The translations under genes were made by a program, and so were the position numbers. 64,000 nt of DNA, taken from assembly GCA_018398805.1 (NCBI GenBank), contig JAGFBZ010002567.1:1924501-1988500 (forward strand), read 5' to 3'. Positions 34,398-47,401 of the stretch are shown one piece after another. The notes beneath the pieces were generated by a model that saw only the letters and a list, made by a program, of their open reading frames with translations, was not told where the DNA came from and did no database searches. Numbering within the stretch: position 1 is the first letter of the stretch; the number at the start of each line of letters is the position of its first letter. This stretch comes from Hirundichthys speculiger. Taxonomy: Eukaryota > Chordata > Actinopteri > Beloniformes > Exocoetidae.

Positions 34398-35322
34398 TAG
34401 GGATGCACATTTTGGATTTTTTTATGACCGTTAACCGACGCCCTTTAATGATTGATAACCATTAACCGATAAGATTTAAATGCCCTTCCATGCTGCCATT
34501 CCGACATACCACCATTTAGACACATCACCATCCCGAAATACCGCTATTCCAATACACAAACGTCCCACCATTCATACCCACCTGACCCGCCCGGGAGAGT
34601 TGGCTGCCACGATGTTGTGCGCGTTGTCGTGGACGCCTGCGGACACTTTCCCACCAAGTCCCCACGTCTCCACTGCATCAACCAGTTTAGCTGTGAGGTT
34701 ATCAGCTGTGTGTCTACCTGGCATGCTCTGCATTAACAGGACGGCAGAATTAACTTTCCAGTACTCATCGATATAGTGACATGTAATTGTCACGTAGCTC
34801 TCTGTTGTGAGCGCGGTCCAGCAGTCCGTTGAAATAGCCACCGAAGCGACAGAAGCGACGGCCCGTGTTGCCATGTTTGATTGCTTTCCGCAGATACATA
34901 TCAGGCTCGTTTGCGGTGTATTTTAAATGGAGTTCGCTGGAAACCTGGCACGGTTTTGACCGTGCGTGAACTTTGAAAGCGTCGTTCACAACTGCCCAAA
35001 TGAACTCGTTCACACCCCACACTCGTGAAGGGGAAAGTGAACACGCTCAGATCACGTTAGCGAAAAATATGAACTTGTTCATGAACTTTCTTTCAATGAA
35101 CGCATTCAGGTACAACACTGCACAGAACTCCTTTTTGCTCTTCATCTTCGCTGTAAAGTGGGCTGTGATGGGACGCATGTGATGTCATGTGAGGCACCTG
35201 TCGACACGCCCCCATGAGTTGACTGAATTACGTAGCTTAAAAACAAAATTGACTGTTAGTATTAATCGGTTAGAGTTACTGTTATCGGTTAATGGTTAAA
35301 CGGTTAACCATGTGCATCCCTT
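34398..35322 (-). mobile_element. hAT deletion derivative, 925 bp, with 8-bp TSD
   Basis: Left end TAGGGATGCACATTTTGG, right end AACCATGTGCATCCCTT, with GAAGTAAG exactly at 34390-34397 and 35323-35330. Subterminal GTTAACCG/CGGTTAAC words. The transposase remnant runs on the minus strand, so the element 5' end is at 35322. Confidence 0.9.
34572..35022 (-). pseudogene. hAT transposase fragment with two catalytic blocks
   Basis: Two overlapping minus frames. The first (35022-34765) contains YTANEPDMYLRKAIKHGN. It shifts near 34870 into ISTDCWTALTTESYVTITCHY (34840-34780), the DxW block of the RNase-H-like catalytic core with its first Asp. Then come HTADNLTAKLVDAVETWGL and VHDNAHNIVAAN, where DNAxN(I/M)V carries the second Asp. 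The typical order D-W-T..DNA-N-V is that of ZBED/hAT transposases. The third catalytic residue and the C-terminal hATC dimerisation domain are absent, so it is non-functional. Confidence 0.75.
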
Positions 35323-35599
35323 GAAGTAAGAGTTTTCAGCCTTTGACCGTTGCACGGACTTCCCACAGCAGGTCTTTCATTTGTCTGACTCCCTTCTTGA
35401 CACAACCATCCCCACATACCTGTTGCTATACACGGGCCGTCAGCCCAAAAACATTCTGTTGCTACCACAGTGGCACCCAGATATGATATGATTATTTAAT
35501 AAAAAAATAAATAGATTATTCATTCATAGTATTTTCTTTAAAATATATGAACAGGTTCATGTTGGAAAAAAAGAAAAGAAAAGGAAAAGTGTGTAATGT

Positions 35600-35775
35600 A
35601 TTTTTGTGAGTTGGCAGAAACAGCCCATCACTGCCTTATTTACCCTTGTGTGGCCGGGCCAGTGGGGGTAATGTGGATTTCAGTGTCCTACCCTGGAACA
35701 TTATGGCACATGAAGGGCTGGGGATCAATCCAACAACCCTCTGGTTGGAGAGCAATGAGCGAAGAATGCCACCTA
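35600..35775 (-). mobile_element. tRNA-derived SINE, minus strand, diverged
   Basis: The complement reads GTTGGATTGATCCCCAGCCC (B-box zone), then a CATGTGCC...GACACTGAAATCC stretch, then CATTACCCCCACTGGC, matching the body of the family at 31778-32008 (usual GACACTGAACCCC). Ends are indistinct. Confidence 0.45.
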
Positions 35776-35983
35776 ATTACCCATATTTTACCATTTATTT
35801 ACTATATCAAATTACCATACCACTTCTCATACACTTAAGAATTCAAATTTAAACTGTCATTGGGTGAGAGACAGAGTAGTTTCTCTCAATCAAGTGTTGA
35901 AGTGACACATCCCCGCTCATGGAGTTTTTAAGTAATATTTAAATGCTAATCAACTGAGGTGTGGGGGTTAAGACTGATTTATG

Positions 35984-36760
35984 TGTCGTGCTACAGTTAT
36001 ATGTTAAAACAAATCAAGGCCCAACATCAACAGCAAGGCCTGTGGTTTCAGACTTCAAAATGACTCAAATCCCCAGAAGGCTTTGCAGGGTTAATCACTT
36101 TGCAATGAGGTTTAAAAGTGACATAGCCAGCTTCTCATTCAGCTTGAACTCCAAATTCAAGAGCTCAGCCTGGACTATAAATACTCCACTCCCCTGCTCT
36201 GCCAAGGCACAACATCTGTCCTTATCCTGCCTGCTGTAAGGACCGCAACTTTCCAGCTCAAATCACAGCGTGACCAGTCACCACCTGAGGGCCCGCATCA
36301 TCCAGCTGGGTCTGCCCAAGCCTTCCCATCGCCAGGATCTGGCAACTGCATCTCTTGTGTGGTTGTGACACATCAACAGAGTGACCTGCCGACGCGCAAA
36401 CGCACCGATGCGCAGCAAAGGCACCCATGTGAAACCCAACAACGTAAATGGCTTCAGACGACCCGGAAAGGAGAAAAGCCCAGCTGCTACTGATGCTGCA
36501 TCGCTCATCTCCCAGGAGACACAGTAAGGACAAGGGAGCCGCTTACATCTGGATTACTGGTGGATCACAGTCATTCAGCTGTTTGCCCTTAGCCAGGGCC
36601 AGCACCGGTCCACATATGCTTCTGCATAGCAGCTACCCACACAGGCAAAACAGCGCCCTACGCCATCTTTGGTGTTTGTACATGTGTGCTACTATGTACG
36701 TGGCTCTACAATTACACCACCAATTAGACTGCAGGTCCTTCTTCTCACTAAAGCACTAAA
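35984..36760 (+). mobile_element. LTR-like repeat, copy 1
   Basis: Begins TGTCGTGCTACA. It shares with 53096-54030 a co-linear run of blocks: AGGCCTG, AAGGCTTTGCA, TATAAATACT (TATA box at 36176-36183), CTGTAAGGACC, GACACATCAACAGAGTGACC, and CCCAGCTGCT. The spacing differs by indels. A TG start, an internal TATA box and a long non-coding body suggest an LTR, but no flanking duplication or partner LTR is seen. The 3' border is uncertain. Confidence 0.5.
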
Positions 36761-37326
36761 GCCTGCAGGGTTTCCCTTTTGTTTACTTCCTGTTTGTGGC
36801 TCAGACATGGCAACTGAGCAAGTAAAATATATTTTATGTGAGTTGGAGCTGACAAATGTTGAGCATCGGTTGTTTCATTGTTGACATTTCAGCACACCTT
36901 CTATCAGACTTTAGGACAAAAGAAGAAGTAGCAGTGGGAAATGCAAAGACAAAAGTTAAAATCTACTAAGCGGATCAATCATATTTATTTCGACCTGCGT
37001 CAATGATTCATGCAGTTACATTTGGAGAGATATGCATGTTGGGCTCACACTTAACTATGGCGTCGCTTTGAGAGAGAAGTATAAATCATCCCTTAATCTC
37101 ACCTCAAATTGTACAACATTTTGTATAAAGAAAACATAAAATATTTGTTTCGCATTTAAAAGTGAGTTAAATAAGGGACTTAACATAAAGGAATATTTTG
37201 GGAAATGTTCCACTGTTCTTTGGTGGCGAATAATTTTTACCCTAAATGTTTACTGTTCTTTGCAGTTGTGTGCTGGCAAGTTATCAAGGCTTCTTATACA
37301 AAAAAACTGAACAGGCTGGTCAGGAA
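36761..37326. other. No gene seen
   Basis: Short frames only; no repeat recognised. Confidence 0.5.
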
Positions 37327-37331
37327 GAAGC

Positions 37332-37721
37332 TGTCATGGTTGCAGTCGACAGAAGGAGGACCAACAGCAGGAGTTCCAAAACAAAAAGGGTTTATTTACA
37401 AAAAACACAAAATTAATTTAAAAAATAATTAACTTAAATCCAGGGAGACGACGACAGGGAAAACCAGCAGGACTGCAACATATATAAATAAGTAATGGAC
37501 CCACAGAGGACAGGGGGAAATGACAAGACTTAAATACACAAGGGATCAGACGAAAGGCAGGTGCAGGGAATCAAGGTAACAAGAGGAAGGAAGCAAAGCA
37601 GAAAACAATGAAGACGAGACAGACCTTTCAAAGTAAAACAGGAACCACTAAAGACAGGGAGAGACACCAACTTGACAGACACAGACACACAGGGCTGCCA
37701 TGGCCGACCCAGGCCATGACA
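37332..37721 (-). mobile_element. Solo LTR, 390 bp, minus strand, 5-bp TSD
   Basis: Ends TGTCATGG...CCATGACA form an 8-bp inverted pair with TG/CA termini, flanked by GAAGC on both sides (37327-37331 and 37722-37726). On the minus strand it has TATTTAAGTC as a TATA-like box near 37535 and an AATAAACCC poly(A) signal near 37390. This is the usual architecture of fish Ty3/gypsy-like solo LTRs, produced by recombination between two LTRs. No internal coding region remains. Confidence 0.85.
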
Positions 37722-37726
37722 GAAGC

Positions 37727-40700
37727 AATCTGTCCTTGGACAAGAAGTGGGTAGTAAAGAGGTCATGGCGGAGAGAAGGATGTGGCGTATGGTCTCTACT
37801 ATTCTCGATGATCCTTCCCATTCACTATGTGAAGAGCTGTGGCAGATGGGAAGTCCATTCAGCCACATTCTAATTCTGCCAGATTGAGCATCCACTTGTG
37901 GCCACAGTCTGAGTGTCAAACAGGAAGCATGGAACCTCTCAACATACAAAACAAACAAAATGAAACATCCCTCAAGGCCACGCAAACTCAAGAGCTCTGG
38001 ACTAAAATCAGTTCTCCTGAAGGACAACAATATATCTGTAGCAGTACTGTTAATACTATAACTAGCACACTGAAATATAAACATTTCATGTCTATTACAA
38101 CGACAATGTTGAAGCACACATGCACACACACACTGTATGCGTATTGGAAAATGAACCGCAGAGAATTGATATCCATCACAAAAAAATAGATAAATAAAAA
38201 AAATTAAAAAGTTAATGTTCTCTGGCTGGATGGCCTGTTCTATTTTCCTGAAGTTTTACTAGTTTTAGTATTTTTGTTTAGTTTTGGTTTTAGTATTTTT
38301 ATTTTCTATTGATGATTGATCCATTGATTTTTTGTAATTATATGGAACATCCATATCCTGTCTTTTCCCATTATGTCTTCTATCCATTCCAAAAGCAAAA
38401 GGGGGAAGGAAATGGACATAAAATACTCTGGTCTCCTTTCTTGGAATCAGCTGTAAGATCAAACTTTTACAGAGTTGGTCCTGCAAAATTAATGTAAGAT
38501 CCTTTACATTAAGACAAGCACATTTGAATATAAATATCCTAATTAACATTATTTCTTTGTTTTTGACCTCCGCTAACAATGAATTCTGCTTTCGTTATAA
38601 GTTTATTAGTTTCATAAAATGCTACATAAATTGTTTCATAAAATGTAGCCATTTATGATTCTGACGCTTTTGTAATTTATTCTCAATGTATCATCATAAA
38701 TTTAAAGCTTAGTGAATTTTTTTGATCTTTTTTAGCAGTGAAATAACAACAGTGGGGCATATAATTGCTTTCTGTCACAACTACAAGTAAAGCGAGGAGT
38801 GACGGGGTAGACAAAAGACGGCCAAACTGAAAAAGTATGTACTATATTTGGATTTGTGTGTGGTAAACTTAAACCTTTCCCTGATTTTTCAGATGTAATA
38901 TACCATGAAAATACTGATAATCAAACCATAATCACCCTTTGGATCACATGCTAAAATATCTCAGTTTTTTATTTGTTGTCATTTCTGTTGTTATCACATT
39001 TTCAGACAATGAAATACATTTTTGGGAGATGTCGCCATGATGCCCTGCATGCAAAAAACTAGGCGGTTTATTAATGAAGTATGCTGACAACAGTCCTGCC
39101 ACCTGAACAAGCACCACTGCTAAACTAGGCTTGTGTGATGACTATGGGAATATTGTAGAGCCAGACCACGGATGCAAGCACGTGATGATGAGGACAACTA
39201 AGGCAAGAAAGACTTAGGCTTGAACTGTGGACTTATTGTAGAAAGTGACATGAATCAGCAAAAAGTGTTGGAAGTGCCTCAAGTATGCACTGGACAGTTA
39301 TTTCAGGCACACAAAATTTAACACATTTGAATGTTTTTATTTTATTCTTTTTATTTTCTTTTTAAACATTCATCTTCCTCAACTGGCAAAAAAACCAACA
39401 CAAAAGGTACTGCATTGCAAAGATGGATCAGAAAGCATTAGCATGTTAGTTTTTGAGGTGAGGGGAACGATTCTCCAAACTCTGGAGCAACAGCCCCCTC
39501 AGCTGCAGAATTTCACTGCATAAGTCAGAGGGCTTCATGCTCATGACAAAGTAATAAGAAATCTTAATGAACGTGACAAAGAGATTGGCAAGGGTTCAGT
39601 GAAAAACTTGCTAACAAAATAAAGGTAAGACATATCTATTTAGTACTATATACTATGGCTATTTAGTATCAACTGTGGCAGTGCAGTGCTGCATGTGCTT
39701 CTATTGGAGTATAACACACTCTCATGTTATGTTAAATTGTTGACAGCATACCACAGTAGTAACTGTAGTGAATGTAGTGGGTGTTGTTTAAAGGTATTTC
39801 AACTGTATTCTAGTTAGTCTTTATAGTTTCATGTCAAGCTTTATATTTCACCATGTTGGTAGGCTTGGTATGATACTAGATGCCAACAAAATTAATAGAA
39901 TAAAATCCTTATTATTGTTGATAGTAAACCTTTTGCACAGTCAGCCTGTCCCCGCAGCTTCTGAAAGACTTCTACTTACCTGAATGTTTACAGAGAGACA
40001 CCCTCATAGAAATGCAGAAACCATGTTTAAATTCATCTAACTCAGCTAGGAGAAGCAAGACAGGAAAATAAACCACAAAATAAAAGCTATGTTTTACATG
40101 TTTTAACTAAATTAGACTAATCAGATAATACATCTTCTCTAAGTCATTATTTCATACCTAGCATATATCTATTTACAAGAAGAAATAAATACAAACTACA
40201 CAACTACAAAACACTGTAGTTGTGCATGTGCACTTTATATTGGTGTGTGTTTGTAAGAGAGAGAAAAATGAGAAAGAGAAAATAAACAAGGTAAAAATTC
40301 AGAACAAACACCCTCAAAAATGATTTTTTTCCTCCAGCCTTTGTGAAGACCTCTTCCTCTAACCCTAGACTTTCAAGATATTTATCCAGTACCATCAACA
40401 GTGAGTACACACAATATGACTGACGCAAGCCTTCTGTCTTCTGAATAGGATGTCCACAAGAAGATGATAAACATAACAATGAGAAGATGCAAGCTAACTT
40501 CATGGGGTTTTAAGAGCTTTAAAAGATGTGGGAACATAGTTAATGGTCAAAACACAGTTGCCATGGTGAGTCTAGCTGCATGCTCCTGATCACATCGCTG
40601 TGTCTAAGTATATGTCTGCTTATGTGTGGCTTTCAAAGTGATGTCATGTGGCTGAGATCCCATAGTCAAGACTGCAGAGCCTGTTGCCATGGTTTTAACT

Positions 40701-43700
40701 TCAGAAGGCTGTTGGTTCACAACAGGTGGAAGGACACAAATTGCAATGACAATCAGATTCAGTTTATTGCCAAGGAATCTGAAATATTATGTAGAATTTA
40801 CAACTATTAAAAAAAGTTTTAGGCTAAAGTTAGAGTCAGTCAAGCAGTGGTTAGATTAAAGCAGTACAGAGCACTTTTGTTAATGTTAAAATATCAGTTT
40901 CAATTCCATTTACTGGATTTTGTTGACTTATTTGCTTACTTTTACAAATTGTAAAAAACAAGATAAGGCTCCTGTCCTGGTCAGTCAGCTCAGTAATGCC
41001 TATGCTTATTGCCTATATGTGTGTATGTACACACATACGTACACATCAACATTGATGAAACTAGCTCACATAACTACAGCCGACATCAGGGACATCAGAG
41101 GTGACTGGGATGCTCAAGAAAGTAACGGTAAGGGAGAAACTCAAAGTAACAGAGGAGGAGACCAAACATACTGTAAGTAAATCTTGGAGAGCATTGCAAA
41201 AGCAACTTTACCTCCACCGTCTATAGGGGGACACAAAGCGCTAAAAGTTGTTCCTCTGTGTTGCTTTAAGTTTACAAAAGTTATAAGAAAATCTTCCTCG
41301 GTCTTTGTAACGCATTTCCATGTAATCAGAGACCATGTTCTAGACTCTTTGCCTGTGTGATTGTGCATTACTATTCATATATAAGCAGTATGTGTGTGTC
41401 CCCATGTGTTTGTCTTTTTGTATGCCATCCATTTAGATAACTACAGTGAAAGAAGATCACAGAGCACAAAAAGAGAAAAAAAGACAGCAGGGAAGAAAGT
41501 GGAAGTGAATAAACAGGGCACCAGATGAACAACAGAGAGGAAGGAAATCCGGGGAGATGGAGACAGAGGAGAAAGGACAGAAACAAGTAGAAAAGAAAAC
41601 ATGAATGGTTTAGAAATAAATAAATAAATAATATAAAACACAAAGGAGGCCAGAAGCACATTGAACAGAAAAGGACAGAACTGAGATCCATGAAAAACTG
41701 ATTCAGAAAGAGAAGAAGCAAATAAAAGAGGATGATTGAGCTGGAGGTAGCAGAACTCTATTCACTGATCCTGATGGGCACACAGACACATCCACACAGC
41801 TTTGGACAATACAGTGAATCACTGAAAACCAGTGAATCACAGACAAATATCTGCCAAATCCGTGAACCTACAGGGCATTATATGCTACAGCGGGCACTGT
41901 GGCGCTCAGAGGGTGAACCATGGAGGCATTGTCCATGCAAAAGACAGAGTAGGCTGTTGATATACAGCCAAGAAAATGCCATTTGTATTGAACTGCACCC
42001 ACAGGCTTGGTCAGTGTCTCAAAGAGCAACTTGGCTCAGAAGCCATGAAATGAAAATACTAATATCTTCCACTCTACCATTGTGAAAAGATGTGAGATGA
42101 AATTATCATGTCAGAATTTTTCATTTTTATTTCTAGTCAAAAACACCTGTAAAGCCAGTCAATACTAATAACCTTAGAAAGAAGACAAAAAATATTTATA
42201 AGTAGTTAAAGCTCTTATGGAGTGAGAAAAATACAAACACAATGTGTGCTGCACTGGTTCCAAAGTTGATGACCAATGTATTAAGCAACTACAGGGCAAC
42301 AGACAGATTTACCCCTGTTCAGAGGCTGAACGACTGCATGAGAGACATCAAGCCAACCATTTTTTCGATATGCTTTTTCCAAACTCATGTCAAAAAGGAG
42401 CCCATGTTGGAAGGAGTTGTTGTGCGACCTCTGCCAAGGAGAAACCAATATGTTCCACACTAGCACAGAAAAAGTTAAATACTGCAGAGAGACAGAAAAG
42501 CTGCATCTCCACATGATGCAAAGAGCTTAACCACTGCCAGAGAGGTGCTGCTGTGTGCCAAGCTAACATATGATAAGGGCAGAGAGACATGCCGGCGTCG
42601 GAAGAAAAGACCTCTCGGCATTTGACTGTGGCTCCTGCAAAGATGCCACACGGCACAGACTGGCAGAGCATAACCACGTCAATTTCCACCAGTTTGCCAA
42701 ATTTCCAACATGAAATTTGGCAAATTAGCATAACTGACTAATGTCAGCAAACATGAAGGGCTTAGACAGAAGTGTGAGATTCACAAGACCCCAATCACCA
42801 GAGAATCCATCTGAGGCTCTAAGACATGCTTTTCTGGACAAGGCACAGGTATTTTATGGTTCAATTAGTGCTGTACATGGGCAGTGGCAGCTCAGAGAGG
42901 AGGCAGGGGATGAATGACTACTCTGAAATTCCATAAAAAAGACACACACACACACACATAGATATGTACCACACTCATTCGGTGTTGTCTACTGACACGT
43001 GTGTAACCTAGTGAATGTGACACGCATCATGTCAGTGGTCACTGTGATCGACTACCAGAGCTCCAGAGCACATTAAATGGTATTCAAACCAGCCCTAGAT
43101 ACCTCAATGTGAATGGAATATTAGGCTCAAAATCCCAAAATGGAAACTATTCTCATACCACTTGTTTCAACAGACATTATCTTCTTGTGAAAAACAAGTG
43201 AAAACATACTAGTTTAACAAAACACAATGTGGGCAAGCAGGACTGACAAACCTTTTCACCTTGAGTCGGTTTTATAAATAAGTGAAAAAGAGGAAAAGAG
43301 AGATTTCTAAAAACAGTCGGTGAGATGGAATGTGTTTCCTCTCCACTGCATTAGCTGGCTGCAGGCTGATGTATTTTTCTTTCACATGTTCTGATTGAAA
43401 CACTGGATCCAGTAGCTAGGGCTCGTATTATTAAGCAGTTTATCATGTTGGCTACTCTTAGCTTTGACAATGGCATCTGTGCTGAGGCAAGATGATACTT
43501 GTGTTGAGTCATAATTGTGCAAATATTGCTTTAAGCATCACTTAGGTCCATTTGTCATCTGATTCAATAATTTCAATCCTGTTGTATGATGAGCTTATAA
43601 AAACTTGACTGTATGTGTGTGTGACAATATGCGCATCGTCATCCCCCACCAGCAATAACCGCCAGCTGCTACTGGTTACAGTTAGATTTAAGGTGTCAGA

Positions 43701-44560
43701 CGACAGTACACATTTACAACAACATTTACATATATCAGAAGTGAGTTGACTTTGTAATATCAAATAACACAAAACATCTTTGACTCACAAGTAAATTTCC
43801 TATGGCTTCCTATTGTGACATTATTGTGTCTGCAGTGTCTGTATGATATCTCAATTTAAAAGAAACACTAAAATGGGCCAAAAGGAGGTTCCCACAAAGG
43901 TATTTGGCCTTTCTGCTGTAAGAAATTGGCCAAGTCCATTAAGAGAAGGAATATCAATGTAAATGTTAGTGTGGGTAGAATATATAAAGAGAAAAAAAAA
44001 TCTGATCGAGCCTCTGAACAGAAATGTTAAAGCTCTATTTATTTGTTGTTAGACCTCTATGTAAGCACCAGGAGCACATGCAAATACTATAATAAATGGT
44101 TTAGTCCATCACATTAATGTGCTGTGGTGTAATACTGTTATACATCCGGTAGGTGCTGTGTCCCAATATGATGCTGGAAACAGTTGCTTTAAACCTGGAC
44201 CTCTCGAAGTTTGGACCCCGGTCCACATTCGGACCGCAAGGTACATCAGTCCAGACCCTGCACACCTAAATCTTATAATTACCATTGTTGTGTATCAAAG
44301 AACTCAGACAAGCTTAGATAGCGGAAAGAACATTGATTATTCAAATCAGCCAAATATATAGCCACATGAAAAAACACATTCCATAACTTCAGTCATATCA
44401 CATCCTTTCTGGCCAGACACACTGGAGCCAGAATGCTGTTCCTGGCTGGTCATCTCGTTCTAGAACATTCTCAGACAACAAACATTTCTCCAAACTCAAC
44501 TAATTATCCTGTTACCTGAAACCACTGTATCACAAGTTCAACTAGCGGTCAACCATACCT
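37727..44560. other. Long unannotated stretch, no gene seen
   Basis: Frames are short or overlap the solo LTR. A purine-rich stretch lies at 41450-41730, (CA)n at 42942-42957, and a possible LINE-tail scrap (CAGATTCAGTTTATTGCC) at 40752-40769. No exon with convincing splice sites was found by eye. Confidence 0.45.
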
Positions 44561-44566
44561 GTCAAG

Positions 44567-44720
44567 TATCCCGTTTTGGCCGGGAAAGTCCCGTATTTTA
44601 CTCGTCTCTCCCGCTGTCCTCCCATATTAGTATTTTCCCGAAAATTTCCCGTATTTCAACCTGCGTTATTAAAAAAAATAATAATACCGCATCGGGCGGA
44701 GTAAAAAAAAAAAAAAAATA
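44567..44720 (+). mobile_element. Possible DNA transposon terminus, truncated
   Basis: ACCATACCTGTCAAGTATCCC then repeated CCCGTATTTTAC, CCCGTATTTC words (complement GAAATACGGG) resembles the iterated subterminal sequence of a fish DNA transposon, probably hAT. The expected opposite end (a GACAGGTATGG-type sequence) is not found downstream. Confidence 0.35.
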
Positions 44721-45239
44721 TTCCCAATCTGAGATCTGTCACTTGCCTCGCGATAACTGCCACAGCAGTAGCTACTACAGGTACTGTAGGTGGTAGATGT
44801 CGCGAGGTTAGTGTGTGACATTGATGAGTGACAGCGCACAAAGAAAAAAGAGATTGTTACAGAGAATAGGATGTTGTTAGACAACAGAATCGTTTGCGCT
44901 CTTCTCTCATGTAAAATAAACTACTCTGGACCAGTCCACAAATACACTCCTTCCAAAAACAGTCATAAAGAATGCAAAGTCTGGAAGAAATTAGTACAAC
45001 AAGTCATTAAAAGAGTAAAGAAGTCATGTGAAATGAGATGAAAAACTGTAAAAGAAGAGCAATATGAAATGAAAACAATCAATGTGGAATGAAAATCAAA
45101 TGTAAATGTAAATACAAGCAATGTTAAATGAACAAAAAAATATGCAAATCTCTTCAAATAAATATTCTTCCTATATACCTCTTTTGTGTTTTCATTTAGG
45201 CTATAATGAATGTTCACATTATGTCAATGTGGTTTTATG

Positions 45240-45432
45240 CACAGCTGTGCTACTATCTGAACTTCAGCCAGCTGCTTTGTTTCCTGTGTGCCATTAATTA
45301 ACAAACTGATTTATCCAGGTGTGTCTGACCTCACAGCAATGGTCAGACACACCTGGATTGATCAGTTTGTCCAGTTATGGCACACAGGAAACAAAAGAGG
45401 TGACTGAAGTTCAGGAAGTAGTGTAGCTGTGA
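45240..45432. repeat. ~190-bp long hairpin
   Basis: Arms of about 90 bp (45240-45330 and 45341-45432) around a 10-nt loop (TCACAGCAAT). The innermost 15 or so base pairs are perfect (CAGGTGTGTCTGACC with its complement), and blocks such as GTTTCCTGTGTGCCAT and TGAACTTCAG also match. Overall identity is roughly 85 percent by eye. No reading frame; no clear target duplication. Confidence 0.75.
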
Positions 45433-45890
45433 TTTTAGCTTTTTTGCACACCAAAAATGTCAGGGATACTGGAGCTCGGTTGGGACGGTACAATCAACAG
45501 TTATCACAACACAAATTGTCCATGTTGTCCACTTATTCCTTGTGCATCAATATAGAGTCAGGTCTATCATACAAGTACGTTGATGAAATATTTGTAATTA
45601 TTTGTAATGTTAAATACAGTGTCATTATTCACAGCAATCCAGAGACGACTCCTCTTACATTCACCAACTTTTGCCGTCTTAGCCCTGCTGCATGTGTGTT
45701 TCTACTCTGAACGTCTGTGACAGTCAGACAGCTGTTGGTAACAGCTGTCAGTGAAACACGGGGAGGAGGGTGGAACAGGAAGCTCATATAAATGACAGAA
45801 ACAAGTAGCCTATCAGTAAATCGGAGTTTGTGATTTAGAGCCAAATAGAAGCAAATTAGGGCAGGTATTTAAAATAAATTCAACTTTGAA
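45433..45890. other. No gene seen
   Basis: Spacer between the hairpin and the L1 insertion. One short plus frame (45429-45710) without recognisable motifs. Confidence 0.45.
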
Positions 45891-47338
45891 ACTATAATGA
45901 TGTGTCGCATTTTCTTTTTCAACTTAAATTTTTTATTGAGTTTTTCACATTTTTGTAGACGTAAACAATACTGAAAACAAATTATATGTAAGAATAACAA
46001 CAATAACACTAACAGTCTGGAGATGAAACTGTTCAGTTCACCGTTCCATTTAGCATCCATTCAATTGGTGTCATGATGTCTTATGCATAATTTTTCCCAA
46101 TTTTCGTCAAATATGTTCTCTTTCAATCTCAATCTGAATGTCATTTTTTCCATGACAAGGATTTCTTTGACAATGTCCAACCACTGCTCCTGGCTTGGAG
46201 CGTCACATTGAGCCAGTTCCTTGTTATAGCTTTCTTGCTTGCTGCAAGTAGCACTTTAGTCAAGTACACTTCTTCTTTCCATTATAACCTTATCAATGTT
46301 TCCAAGATACATCACTGGACAGGTGTTTAATATTTAATAACATAACATTTTTAAGGACTGAGTTAACATTATGCCAATAAAAAACTAATTTCCATGCTTT
46401 TCCAAAAGACGTGTGTATGGTCTGCCTCCACACTCCCACACAATCTCCAACAGTCTTGTTATATAGCCAGTTGCTTAGATTTTATCTTTGGTGTTATGAA
46501 GTATTGAGTGATATTTTTCCAACAAAACTTTCTCTCCCCCCTTATTTCTAGGTAACTGGAGCCTCGGAAATTTTATTCTTGGCTTTTTACCATTCCAGAT
46601 GAATCTAGAAATCATCTTGTCCCAGGCTATAAATTTGTTTTGGGGGATACTAATTGGGAGGGCCTGAAAGAGGTATAACAGTTTCGGTAAAATATTCATT
46701 TTGACTGTCCGAATTCTCGCACTTAAGTCTAATGGGAGGGTCGACCACCTTTCAAAATCTTTGGGGATTTTTTTTTTTCAAATTTCACTATAATTTTTTT
46801 CAAACATGTCAGGAAGAGTCTTACTCAGAGTAACACCAAAATACTTCATTGTTTTAGAATTCCATTTTACATCGTAAGTGTCTCTTATTTGCTGGGTTGG
46901 AAAGTAATTTAATGAGAGAATTTGTGTTTTTGATATATTTAGTTTGTAACTTGAAAAGTATTCATACTTTTCCAAGAGAGACATTAAGTGTGGGAAACAT
47001 TTATCTGGCTCTTCAAGAAAAATAATGACATCATCTGCGAAAAGGCCAATGATATGTTCTGTCCAGGGCTGGACTGGGACCAAAAAATGGCCCGGGCATT
47101 TTTGATCCCTGGCGGCCCACCATACACCGGTGATCAAAAATGCTGGTTATTTATACAATATGCGGAAGCACATGCTGCATGTTGTATACTATGTGCACAT
47201 AGTGAAGTTTCAAAAATTAAAATAAATTTTTTATCATGCATTTCAGCAAAGCAATGTTTCACTAATATTTTAACACACTTAACAGTGTAAATTGGACACC
47301 AAATCTACTCAAAGCATTATTTGACAACAAGGACTAAA

Positions 47339-47339
<1 letters not shown>

Positions 47340-47371
<32 letters not shown>
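47340..47371. repeat. (CA)n microsatellite
   Basis: About sixteen CA units inside the hAT element. Probably polymorphic. Confidence 0.9.
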
Positions 47372-47374
<3 letters not shown>

Positions 47375-47401
47375 GATCACCTCCAAATAGCTATTCTGAC
47401 C

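Noticed and set aside
37530..38129. 199-codon minus frame, the longest in the window
   Set aside because: It crosses the border of the solo LTR (37332-37721), has no domain pattern, and half of it is LTR sequence.
41371..41721. Hydrophobic minus frames suggesting membrane segments
   Set aside because: Caused by a purine-rich stretch on the plus strand (CT-rich on the minus), giving runs of Phe, Leu and Ser.
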